Shown here: positions 16,795 to 25,477 of the stretch, piece after piece | Numbering within the stretch: position 1 is the first letter of the stretch | Layout of the letters: each line of letters starts with the position of its first letter | Notes under the pieces: model-generated | The model's database searches: none | The model's input: the letters and a program-made list of their open reading frames with translations, nothing else | Told to the model about the DNA's origin: nothing | Assembly: GCF_001971785.1 (NCBI RefSeq) | Contig: NZ_CP019389.1 | Coordinates: 1,995,001 to 2,059,000 of the forward strand | Source of the DNA: Seonamhaeicola sp. S2-3 | GTDB lineage: Bacteria; Bacteroidota; Bacteroidia; Flavobacteriales; Flavobacteriaceae | Direction of reading: 5' to 3' | DNA: 64,000 nt | Translations under genes and position numbers: made by a program

Positions 16795-18840
16795 ATGAAC
16801 AAAGCAATTGATCAGCAGGCGGCAGATAACATAAGAGCTTTAGCTGTAGCCATGGTAGAAAAAGCTAAATCAGGACATCCTGGAGGACCAATGGGAGGGG
16901 CAGATTTTATGCATATCCTTTATTCAGAGTTTTTTAACTATGACCCAACAGATATGTCATGGCCATTTAGAGATCGCTTTTTTATGGATGCAGGCCACTT
17001 ATCTACTTTAATGTATGCACAATATTACCTATTAGGGAATTATAAAAAAGAAGATGTTGCTAATTTTAGACAATGGGGTTCCATTACTCCTGGGCACCCA
17101 GAGGTAGATGTTGCTAGAGGTATAGAAAATACATCGGGGCCATTAGGGCAAGGGCACACAATGGGGGTGGGAGCCGCTATTGCAGCTAAGTTTTTACAAG
17201 CCAGATTTGGAGATTGGATGAACCATAAAATTTATGGTTTTATTTCAGATGGAGGAATTCAAGAAGAAATTTCGCAAGGAGCAGGTAGAATTGCAGGTCA
17301 TTTAGGACTTAGTAATTTCATTATGTTTTTCGATTCTAATGATATTCAATTATCAACCTCTACAGATGAGGTTACTACTGAAGACACAGCCATGAAATAT
17401 GAAGCTTGGGGCTGGAAAGTTGTTACTATTGATGGACATGATCATGACCAGATAAGAAAAGCATTAACGGATGCTAATAATGAAACCGAAAAACCTACCC
17501 TAATAATTGGTAAAACCATTATGGGTAAAGGATGTGTAGCTGCAGACGGAAGTATGTTTGAAGGCTATTGTGAGTTACACGGACAACCAATTGGTAATAC
17601 GGGAGCCGATTACGAAAAGACTCTTCAGAATTTAGGAGCTGATGTTGAAAATCCATTCGATATTTTTGATGAGGTAAACGATTTTTATAAAAATATAATA
17701 GCTGAAAAAACAGCTAATGCTTCAAAAAAGAAAGCAGAAATTAATGCTTGGAAACAAGAAAATCCTGAATTAGCAGAGAAATTAGACTTTTTCTTATCAG
17801 GAGAACTTCCAAAATTAGATTTTGAATCTATAGAACATAAATCAGGATTAGCTACTAGAGCTGCTTCTTCAAATGTATTGGCTTATTTAGCTGAAAATGT
17901 AGAAAATATGATTGTATCATCGGCAGATTTATCTAATTCTGATAAAACCGATGGATTCCTAAAGAAAACATCAGCGTTACAAAAAGGTGATTTTAGCGGA
18001 TCATTTTTACAAGCAGGTGTAGCAGAATTAACTATGGCGTGTATTGCAAATGGTATTGCTTTACATGGAGGCGTTATTCCTGTAGTAGCAACGTTTTTTG
18101 TGTTTTCAGATTATATGAAACCAGCTATTAGATTGAGTGCTATACAAGAATTACCAGTAAAATATGTATGGACACATGATGCCTTTAGGGTAGGAGAAGA
18201 TGGTCCAACGCACCAACCTGTTGAGCAAGAAGCGCAAATTAGATTATTAGAAAAACTTAAAAACCACAGCCATAAACAAAGTTTCTTAGCTTTAAGACCT
18301 GCAGATTCTGCAGAAACATCAGTAGCTTGGAAAATGGCTATGGAAAACACAAATACACCTTCTGGTTTAATCTTGTCTAGACAAGGTATAAAAGACATAC
18401 CTTCACAAAAAAGTTCTAGATATGAAGAAGCACTTGGAGCAGAAAAAGGTGGTTATTTAGTGAAGGAAGTAGAAAATCCAGATGTTGTTTTAGTGGCTAA
18501 TGGATCGGAAGTTTCAACCTTAATTGCGGCTGCAGAAATTTTAGAATCTAAAGAAAATTTAAAAGTTAGTATCGCTTCTATTATTTCAGAAGGTTTGTTT
18601 AGACAACAACCTAAAGCCTATCAAGAAAAGGTGATTCCAACCAATAAACCGTTATTTGGTTTAACTGCTGGATTACCTGTTAATTTAGAATCGTTAGTAG
18701 GAGCTAATGGAAAAGTATTTGGCTTAGACCATTTTGGTTATTCTGCACCTGCAGGCGTTCTTGATGAGAAATTTGGCTTTACAGGAGAGCAAGTAAGCCA
18801 AAATGTAATAGAATATTTAAAGACAGTATTAATAAAATAA
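16795..18840 (+). CDS. tkt: Transketolase
   Basis: A 681-residue thiamine-diphosphate enzyme of the non-oxidative pentose phosphate pathway; it moves C2 units between sugar phosphates in the cytosol. The N-terminal ThDP/Mg domain shows SGHPGGPMGGADFMH and the GDGGIQEE-equivalent FISDGGIQEEISQGAGRIAGH with SNDIQLSTSTDE; the pyrimidine-binding domain starts near residue 345 and includes HDAFRVGEDGPTHQPVEQ; the C-terminal domain follows. Length is normal for the single-chain form. A transaldolase follows 12 bp later, making one operon for the same pathway. Confidence 0.96.
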   Translation: MNKAIDQQAADNIRALAVAMVEKAKSGHPGGPMGGADFMHILYSEFFNYDPTDMSWPFRDRFFMDAGHLSTLMYAQYYLLGNYKKEDVANFRQWGSITPGHPEVDVARGIENTSGPLGQGHTMGVGAAIAAKFLQARFGDWMNHKIYGFISDGGIQEEISQGAGRIAGHLGLSNFIMFFDSNDIQLSTSTDEVTTEDTAMKYEAWGWKVVTIDGHDHDQIRKALTDANNETEKPTLIIGKTIMGKGCVAADGSMFEGYCELHGQPIGNTGADYEKTLQNLGADVENPFDIFDEVNDFYKNIIAEKTANASKKKAEINAWKQENPELAEKLDFFLSGELPKLDFESIEHKSGLATRAASSNVLAYLAENVENMIVSSADLSNSDKTDGFLKKTSALQKGDFSGSFLQAGVAELTMACIANGIALHGGVIPVVATFFVFSDYMKPAIRLSAIQELPVKYVWTHDAFRVGEDGPTHQPVEQEAQIRLLEKLKNHSHKQSFLALRPADSAETSVAWKMAMENTNTPSGLILSRQGIKDIPSQKSSRYEEALGAEKGGYLVKEVENPDVVLVANGSEVSTLIAAAEILESKENLKVSIASIISEGLFRQQPKAYQEKVIPTNKPLFGLTAGLPVNLESLVGANGKVFGLDHFGYSAPAGVLDEKFGFTGEQVSQNVIEYLKTVLIK

Positions 18841-18852
18841 TAACTAAATAAG

Positions 18853-19506
18853 ATGAAATTTTTTATAGATACAGCCAACCTTGATGATATTGCAGAAGCA
18901 CAAGCATTAGGAATTTTAGATGGTGTTACAACAAACCCATCATTAATGGCTAAAGAAGGTATTACAGGAGAAGAAAATATATTAAATCACTATAAAAAGA
19001 TTTGTGATTTAGTTGATGGCGATGTAAGTGCCGAGGTTATCTCAACCGATTTTGATGGAATGGTAAAAGAAGGAGAAGCTTTAGCAGCTTTACACCCTCA
19101 AATAGTAGTAAAATTACCTTTAATTGCAGATGGTATTAAAGCTTGTAAGTATTTCTCTGATAAAGGTATTAGAACCAATGTTACTTTGGTGTTTTCTGCG
19201 GGTCAAGCCTTATTAGCAGCTAAAGCAGGCGCAACTTATGTATCACCATTTTTAGGACGTTTAGATGATATTTCAACAGATGGTTTAAATCTTATTGCTG
19301 AAATTCGTCAGATTTATGATAATTATGCTTTTGATACACAAATTTTAGCGGCATCTATCCGTCACACGATGCATGTTATTGATTGTGCTAAACTAGGATC
19401 TGATGTTATGACAGGACCATTATCATCTATTACAGGATTGTTAAAACACCCGTTAACAGATATTGGTTTAGCTAAGTTTTTAGCAGATTATAAAAAAGGA
19501 AACTAA
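18853..19506 (+). CDS. tal: Small (FSA-type) transaldolase
   Basis: A 217-residue class I aldolase of the short transaldolase/fructose-6-phosphate aldolase family. It has [13 protein letters not shown] at the start, [19 protein letters not shown] (with the Schiff-base Lys), [31 protein letters not shown] and the [10 protein letters not shown] region. It transfers dihydroxyacetone units in the pentose phosphate pathway. It follows transketolase by 12 bp. Whether it is a true transaldolase or an F6P aldolase is not certain from sequence, but the pairing favours transaldolase. Confidence 0.93.
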   Translation: MKFFIDTANLDDIAEAQALGILDGVTTNPSLMAKEGITGEENILNHYKKICDLVDGDVSAEVISTDFDGMVKEGEALAALHPQIVVKLPLIADGIKACKYFSDKGIRTNVTLVFSAGQALLAAKAGATYVSPFLGRLDDISTDGLNLIAEIRQIYDNYAFDTQILAASIRHTMHVIDCAKLGSDVMTGPLSSITGLLKHPLTDIGLAKFLADYKKGN

Positions 19507-19527
19507 ATTTACTTCTTTATATAAATT

Positions 19528-19559
19528 AAAAAAGCTTCTCAACTAAGAGAAGCTTTTTT
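19528..19559. terminator. Bidirectional terminator between tal and the secreted amylase
   Basis: AAAAAAGCTTCTC pairs with GAGAAGCTTTTTT around a short loop. T runs on both strands let it end transaldolase (plus) and the amylase operon (minus), which converge here. Confidence 0.85.
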
Positions 19560-19582
19560 ATTACAACAAAAACTAAACTAAA

Positions 19583-22465
19583 CTACAGTTTCACCATTTT
19601 AAAGGATTGTTCTGCTCCTAAATTATTTTTAACTTTTACTAAATAAATACTTGGAGGTAGATTAGAAATATTAAAGGCATAACCTTTTTCAAAATCACCT
19701 TTATAGGTTAAAATTTGTTTTCCTGTAAGGTTATAAATAGATACAGAAATCACCTCTTTATTTATTTTAAATTCATTTCTTGTAGGATTTGGATAGACCA
19801 TTAAACCAGTTTCAAAAATTTTGTCTTCTGTACTTAATGAAGCTGTTTGGTTTCCGTATATTTTAAATTCACCAGCATCTAAACTAATAGCCTGCCCTGT
19901 ATTGGTAATGTTTATAGAAGTATTACCTGTTTCATCCATTAAATCATACCAGATTCCTGTATAAGGGAAATTTGGTACAATGCTTTGGGTAGTAGTTTCA
20001 AAATTTGCAACAATAACTACATTTTTAAGTTCAGACCCCGAAGTGTTTAAGTCTCCTGTATAAATATTAATTATGGGGGTTAGGTCTCCAGAATCTATAG
20101 TATAATTGCCTTCAAATACATCTTCATTTATTTTTAAAGCATTAATTCTAGCCCAATCATTATATATTTGGCTTCTGTTGGTGTCTGCTAACCAATTTTC
20201 TGTCCATTGGGGTTGCGGTTTTGTGTCTAATTTACAACCATCATTGTCATAAGATCCGTTGGAACATGTGAAAATGGAGTTTTCCATTCCTAATTCCCCA
20301 AAATGCCAAATCATTTTAGGGCCAGGGATTGTTAAAGAAACGGCTCCTAAGGCAGACATTCTTCCTAATGAAGCATTTAAATCGTCTTTAATACCTGTGT
20401 TTCCATAGGTAATGTTCTTATACATTAACCGTTCTTCATCATGGCTTTCGGCGTACCCAACTAATCTTGGTTCTGTAAATCCTCTTGATAGGTGTCCCAT
20501 TCTACTTATATCAGAATCTGTTGCATATCCCATAGTTAGTTGGTTGTAGGAGTCAGTCATTTTACCCCAAAGCATGATGCCTTTTCCTTCGTCTGCTCTA
20601 TAATTAGCCCATTCTATTTCTTCATCAAGCGAGGTTAAGCCATTACCATCGGCATCCCAATCAACACCTAAATGTTCAAAAATAACGTAATGATCAGGGT
20701 CTAAGCTCCAAGAATAATCGGCATATTGTTTTAGTATATCAACTCTATCTTCATTATAGTCATTGGTGCAGCCTTCGTTATTTTCACAATTATTGGTAAA
20801 ACCTTTGGTTAAATCCCAACGGAACCCATCAATTTTAAATTCTTCAATCCAATGTTTAATAACGCTTTCTACATAATTTTGCGTTCTAATGCTGTTTATA
20901 TGGTCAAAATCATAACCAACAGAGTAACTATGTGCTGCTGTAGTGTTAAAGTATGGGTTTTCACTATTGGGGTCTCCCCAACCGTCTCCATCTGGGTCAC
21001 TCATCCACATTCTAACCATAGGATTTCTACCAAAAGCATGATTTAAAGCAAGGTCTAGTATTACAGCAATGCCATTTTGATGACAAGTGTCTACAAATTC
21101 TTTAAATTTTTCTTCTGTTCCATAATACTTATCTAAAGCCATGTGGAAAGAGGTGTTGTATCCCCAACTTTCATTACCTTCAAACTCCATTATAGGCATT
21201 AGTTCTATGGCATTGATGTTTAAATTCTTAAAATAGTCTATTTTGTCTATTAAATCCTGAAAGTTTCTATCGGCATCAAAATCTCTGATTAAAACTTCAT
21301 AAATTACCAAATCTTCTTTTTTAGGTTTTGAAAAGTTGGTTACTTGCCAGTTATACTCTGTTTGCCCCGTTTGTAGTACGGTTACTTCTCGTTCTTGACC
21401 TTCGGGATATTCTGGTAAGTTTGGATAGGTTGTAGCAGAAATGTATGGGTCGTCAAAAGGAAATAAAACCAAGGTTGAATAAGGATCGGCAGTTTTAACT
21501 AATTCTGGAGAATTGGCTGGGGGATTTTTATCTACTACCCAGTATTGGTAAGTTTCTATTTGTCCTGGAGTTAATCCAGTTAAAGTAATCCAAAATTTAT
21601 TTCTAGTAACATCCCAATTCATTGCATAGTTAGCATCTGGTTGCCAGTTATTAAAGCTACCAGCTACGTAAATAAAATCCTTTCCTGAAGCATACAAAAC
21701 TAGTACGGCTTCTGTATCGCTTAAATAAGTAATGCCGTTTTGATAATCTGTTGGCATTACGCTAATGTTTTGTCCGGGGTCTACCAGAGCAGTGAAATTT
21801 TTGATAATTGTGGTGCCATTTAATGTAACCTCTAAGCTGTAAATTTGGTTGCTTGTTATGTTTGTATGGGTATACGAATAAGATGAAATATCCGATTGTG
21901 TATTTATAACAACATCATTGGCTTTAAGCACATATTCTGCGTTACCACCAATGTTAGAAGCAGTAATAGATAAACTTTCACCAGAACTGAGTATGGTTGT
22001 TGAATTTTGAGCAGGACTACTTAAGCTTACCTGAAATGTGCCAACATCAAAATAGAAATCTGAACAGTCATTAGCTTTTAATTCTTGCGAACCGTCTTCA
22101 TTTCTAAAAACCATGCCCATTTTAATAGCATTTTCGGCTTGTGTGCTTGTTAAGCTGTAATAAGTTTCTGGAACTAAGGTAATGCTCCAGGTTCCATTTC
22201 CGTTATCAGTCATTTCTCCTGCACCATCGTCTTCACCCCAGTTACCAACAACATTATATCCCCAAGCATCGGAATCGTCACCTATACCTGAATGCATGTA
22301 TACTTTTGTAGGGTTTGAAAAGCCATTACAGTTTGATGCTGTTGAATTAACATCAACAGTTATAGTGATAGATTCATTAACATTAAAAGGGTATGGGGTA
22401 ATGGTAACTTGACCAAAAATAGTGCTAGAAATGAAAAAACAAAGTAAAGTAAAAATATTTTTCAT
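19583..22465 (-). CDS. Secreted GH13 alpha-amylase with T9SS sorting domain
   Basis: A 960-residue extracellular starch-degrading enzyme. Signal peptide MKNIFTLLCFFISSTIFGQ; N-terminal Ig/CBM-like modules (about 20-340, including a CBM48-like VAGSFNNWQPDANY segment); GH13 catalytic barrel (about 375-760) with nucleophile D551 in DGFRWDLTKGF, acid/base E597 in FEHLGVDWD and the ESHDEERL motif; Ig-like tail and a C-terminal type IX secretion domain (about 885-960: VYPNPTRNEFKI, SIYLVKVKN, MVKL). It is thus released or attached at the cell surface by T9SS. It is the last gene of the leftward susC operon, after an attenuator-like hairpin (22486-22513). Confidence 0.92.
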   Translation of the reverse strand: MKNIFTLLCFFISSTIFGQVTITPYPFNVNESITITVDVNSTASNCNGFSNPTKVYMHSGIGDDSDAWGYNVVGNWGEDDGAGEMTDNGNGTWSITLVPETYYSLTSTQAENAIKMGMVFRNEDGSQELKANDCSDFYFDVGTFQVSLSSPAQNSTTILSSGESLSITASNIGGNAEYVLKANDVVINTQSDISSYSYTHTNITSNQIYSLEVTLNGTTIIKNFTALVDPGQNISVMPTDYQNGITYLSDTEAVLVLYASGKDFIYVAGSFNNWQPDANYAMNWDVTRNKFWITLTGLTPGQIETYQYWVVDKNPPANSPELVKTADPYSTLVLFPFDDPYISATTYPNLPEYPEGQEREVTVLQTGQTEYNWQVTNFSKPKKEDLVIYEVLIRDFDADRNFQDLIDKIDYFKNLNINAIELMPIMEFEGNESWGYNTSFHMALDKYYGTEEKFKEFVDTCHQNGIAVILDLALNHAFGRNPMVRMWMSDPDGDGWGDPNSENPYFNTTAAHSYSVGYDFDHINSIRTQNYVESVIKHWIEEFKIDGFRWDLTKGFTNNCENNEGCTNDYNEDRVDILKQYADYSWSLDPDHYVIFEHLGVDWDADGNGLTSLDEEIEWANYRADEGKGIMLWGKMTDSYNQLTMGYATDSDISRMGHLSRGFTEPRLVGYAESHDEERLMYKNITYGNTGIKDDLNASLGRMSALGAVSLTIPGPKMIWHFGELGMENSIFTCSNGSYDNDGCKLDTKPQPQWTENWLADTNRSQIYNDWARINALKINEDVFEGNYTIDSGDLTPIINIYTGDLNTSGSELKNVVIVANFETTTQSIVPNFPYTGIWYDLMDETGNTSINITNTGQAISLDAGEFKIYGNQTASLSTEDKIFETGLMVYPNPTRNEFKINKEVISVSIYNLTGKQILTYKGDFEKGYAFNISNLPPSIYLVKVKNNLGAEQSFKMVKL

Positions 22466-22485
22466 AAATTAATAGTTTAGTTGAA

Positions 22486-22513
22486 AAAGGCTGACCTACT
22501 AAGATCAGCCTTT
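22486..22513 (-). terminator. Intra-operon hairpin between SusE-like gene and amylase
   Basis: AAAGGCTGA pairs with TCAGCCTTT (9 bp, 10-nt loop), followed on the minus strand by TTCAAC. It lies in the 70-bp gap and could partially terminate transcription, lowering amylase relative to susCDE, or stabilise the upstream transcript. Confidence 0.6.
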
Positions 22514-22535
22514 AATTATTTGTTGAAAAACTGTA

Positions 22536-23873
22536 TTAATTAACTTGGTTTAGCTCATAGGTTAAATTAGCTAAATCTAACATAATTCTATAGTTTCCAG
22601 CAGTAACAGCAATGTTGTCTCCGCCACCATCTAAAGTGCCATCTACACCAGTGTCTCCGTAATCAGTTCCCCAATCTTCATTTACTCTAAATTTAATTTC
22701 ACCATCTACAATTGGTACAATTTCAGCAACCCAAATATCATTGCTTAAAGGTGTTAAAGAGAAATCTGGAGTAGCTCCCCAATCGTTATATCCAGAGCCT
22801 ACAATACCCCAAATATCTGTTTCTTCCATTGTATAGGTGCCGTTTTCAAAATCTAAAGTTATGGCATAATATCCAGCGGTTACAGTGATATTGTCTCCGC
22901 CATCATCTAAAGTACCATCAACTCCAGTATCTCCGAAGTCTTCACCCCAATCGTTGTTTTTTCTAAATTTAATTTCACCATCAGTTAATTTAACACCAAC
23001 TTTAAATGTATTTGTTACGTAATCATAAGTGAATTTTGCATCTGGAGTAGTTCCCCAATCGTTGTATCCAGATCCCACAACACCCCAAGAGAATTCTTCC
23101 ATAGTGTATGTTCCATTGGCAATATCTAAAGTAATTTTATAATCACCTTCGGTAACTGTAATGTTTGAACCACCAGCATCAAGAGTGCCATCTGCACCAT
23201 CATCACCATAATCATTAGTCCATTCGTTATTTTCTCTAAATTTAATTTCACCATCAACAAGAGATACATAGGCAACGTAAACATCTGCTACATCGGTTGT
23301 GTAGAAAGGTGCGTCTGCGAAAGCTCCCCAATTATTATAACCAGAGCCTACAACACCCCATGAAGAAATTTCAATACCAGAACCACTTCCTGTGCTTGCT
23401 TCTAGTAGGGTAACTGTTATTTGTTGCGTTTCTGTGAACATTTCTGTAGTGGAGGATGTGTCTCCAGGAAATGCACGAACTCTGAAATTTAGAACGCCAG
23501 AATTTGGAGCTACTATACCGTATTCTTCGGCTAAAGTTTTTAAAGTACCTATAGAAACTTCAATTTGGTTATTAGCATTAGAAAGTGTAGAAACGGTTGT
23601 AGCATCTGTAAAGTCTCCTAGTATTGATGATTGCAATTCATAAGACACATTAGTTTGTACGCCAAAATCTGCATCGTTAAAAGAAAATACAACACCAATA
23701 TTATTGTTTGTACTTGTTTCTGCAGGTAGTACATATTCTGATAAAAACGTATTAGTAAAAGCGAATTCGCCCTGAGGTGCAGCGGTAAAAACTAAATCAT
23801 CGTCTGTATCGCATGCGGTTATACTCAAAAATAGAGTAAAGATTATTACAAAAGGTTTTATATAATTTTTCAT
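22536..23873 (-). CDS. SusE/SusF-like starch-binding surface lipoprotein
   Basis: A 445-residue lipoprotein (signal with lipobox LSITAC at about 16-21, then a DTDDD sequence that favours surface exposure). A SusE-type N-terminal domain (about 30-160) is followed by three tandem modules of about 91 residues beginning at W172, W263 and W355, each opening with WG(V/I)VGSGYN(D/N)WG and ending with a YTMEE or YELNQ strand. Tryptophan-rich repeats of this kind bind maltooligosaccharide in SusE/SusF. It is the third gene of the susC-susD operon and likely helps hold starch at the outer membrane. Confidence 0.85.
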   Translation of the reverse strand: MKNYIKPFVIIFTLFLSITACDTDDDLVFTAAPQGEFAFTNTFLSEYVLPAETSTNNNIGVVFSFNDADFGVQTNVSYELQSSILGDFTDATTVSTLSNANNQIEVSIGTLKTLAEEYGIVAPNSGVLNFRVRAFPGDTSSTTEMFTETQQITVTLLEASTGSGSGIEISSWGVVGSGYNNWGAFADAPFYTTDVADVYVAYVSLVDGEIKFRENNEWTNDYGDDGADGTLDAGGSNITVTEGDYKITLDIANGTYTMEEFSWGVVGSGYNDWGTTPDAKFTYDYVTNTFKVGVKLTDGEIKFRKNNDWGEDFGDTGVDGTLDDGGDNITVTAGYYAITLDFENGTYTMEETDIWGIVGSGYNDWGATPDFSLTPLSNDIWVAEIVPIVDGEIKFRVNEDWGTDYGDTGVDGTLDGGGDNIAVTAGNYRIMLDLANLTYELNQVN

Positions 23874-23890
23874 TTTATTTAGTTTTTAGT

Positions 23891-25465
23891 TTAATAGCCT
23901 GGGTTTTGCGTTAAGTTAGGATTAGAAAGAATGGTGTTAGATGGTATAGGGAATAAATTTCTAAAATCTGAAACAGCAGTTCCGTTGGCTGTATTTCCTT
24001 TAAAAGGCCATAGGTACGAATTGGTTGTGAAATAGTCATATCTAACTAAATCTGTTCGTCTTTGCCCTTCCCAGTAAAGTTCTCTAGCTCTTTCATCTAA
24101 AATAAAATCTAATGTTAAATCACTTTCAGAAATATTTCCAGAAGTGTCTCCATAGGCTCTTTCTCTAAGTTCATTAATTAGAGATACAGCTGTTGAATTA
24201 CTTCCGCTAGTACCTCTTAAAGTAGCTTCGGCGTAGTTGAGGTAAATTTCTGCAAGTCTAATTAAGGGTAAATCGGTATCGGCAAAGTTTCCAGAGGCAT
24301 CACTACCTTGATTACCTTGCGAATCTAAATTAGAGAATTTAGTTATAGCATACCCATCGTTAAAAGAGGTGATGTCTGAAATTTCAAGATTTTGACCATC
24401 TGTATAAAACATAGCACGTTGGTCTCCTGTGTCCATTTTGTTAACAAGAGCGCTAGTGGTTCTGTTACCAGCCCAACCACCATTTACACCAAATGCACTA
24501 GCATCCATACTACCGCCTATAGCAGCGTGAATTAAGAATGTAGAGCCTCCGTAAGTTTGACTGTTAAGTCCATCGAAATTAGCGGTAAAAATAAATTCAT
24601 TTTGAGCGCCATTAGTATCATTATCGGCTAAAAATAATTCATCGTAAGCTGTACCGTTTCCGTTGGTATCTGTAGTGTTAATGATGTAAGATGAGTTGAT
24701 AACATTTTCTGAAAAAGTCACGCATTCTTCAAATCTAGCGGTTCCTGTCCATACTTCAGCATTTAAATAAAGCTTAGATAAAAGTGCCCAAGCAGCTACT
24801 TCATCTACACGGCCATATTCATTAGAGCCGCTGCTAGCTAAACTGTTTTGAATGTCTAATAATTCTGTTTCTATAAAGTCGAAAACTTCTTCTCGTGTGC
24901 TTAGAGAAGGTAATGTTGTTTCAATTTGAGTAATAAGCGGTACATCACCATATAAGTCAATTAAGTTATAGTACGCAAATGCTCTTATAAACCTAGCTTC
25001 TGCAATGTATTCTGTAACAACATCATCACTTAAACTAGATGCGTTATCTATAAAAGAATTTGCAAAAGATACTGTTTGAGCTAAACGGTTATACATGGCA
25101 TCTGTAAAATCATTACTAGCAGTCCAGTACATACCGTGTAAATCTTGTAAGCCAGCATCTCCCCAAGCAACAACAGCATTATCTGTTGTAAGTTCGTTTA
25201 GGTTAAACAACATCCTGGTATATTGAGAAAACCCTTCATCTATATTAGAAATATCTGCTTGTCCTGCAGGACCTTCTTGCCCTGTAAGAGCAAAACTTGC
25301 ATAAACTTTAGCAAGAGCGCTTTTAGCTTCCTCTGCATTTGAAAAAACATTTTCTTCTGTGAAGCTGTCTGGGTCTATTGGCGATTGGTCTAAATCGTCG
25401 TGACAACTAGCGGTAAATAATAATACGGCTAGTGGAAAAATTAGGTTTTTTATTAATGTCTTCAT
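23891..25465 (-). CDS. susD: SusD-like glycan-binding outer-membrane lipoprotein
   Basis: A 524-residue lipoprotein with signal MKTLIKNLIFPLAVLLFTASC (lipidated at the Cys). It shows the RagB/SusD family pattern: N-terminal SusD-like domain with DQSPIDPDSFTEENVFSN, helical TPR-type repeats (AEARFIRAFAYYNLIDLYGDVPL is diagnostic), and C-terminal SusD motif with FILDERARELYWEGQRRTDLVRY. It forms the lid over SusC and binds the oligosaccharide before import. The gene lies 13 bp after susC and 18 bp before the SusE-like gene. The neighbouring starch enzymes suggest maltooligosaccharides. Confidence 0.93.
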   Translation of the reverse strand: MKTLIKNLIFPLAVLLFTASCHDDLDQSPIDPDSFTEENVFSNAEEAKSALAKVYASFALTGQEGPAGQADISNIDEGFSQYTRMLFNLNELTTDNAVVAWGDAGLQDLHGMYWTASNDFTDAMYNRLAQTVSFANSFIDNASSLSDDVVTEYIAEARFIRAFAYYNLIDLYGDVPLITQIETTLPSLSTREEVFDFIETELLDIQNSLASSGSNEYGRVDEVAAWALLSKLYLNAEVWTGTARFEECVTFSENVINSSYIINTTDTNGNGTAYDELFLADNDTNGAQNEFIFTANFDGLNSQTYGGSTFLIHAAIGGSMDASAFGVNGGWAGNRTTSALVNKMDTGDQRAMFYTDGQNLEISDITSFNDGYAITKFSNLDSQGNQGSDASGNFADTDLPLIRLAEIYLNYAEATLRGTSGSNSTAVSLINELRERAYGDTSGNISESDLTLDFILDERARELYWEGQRRTDLVRYDYFTTNSYLWPFKGNTANGTAVSDFRNLFPIPSNTILSNPNLTQNPGY

Positions 25466-25477
25466 AGTTTACTTTTT

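Noticed and set aside
22536-23400. DNA-level tandem repeats as a mobile or regulatory repeat
   Set aside because: They encode the three protein modules of the SusE-like protein, so coding duplication explains them.
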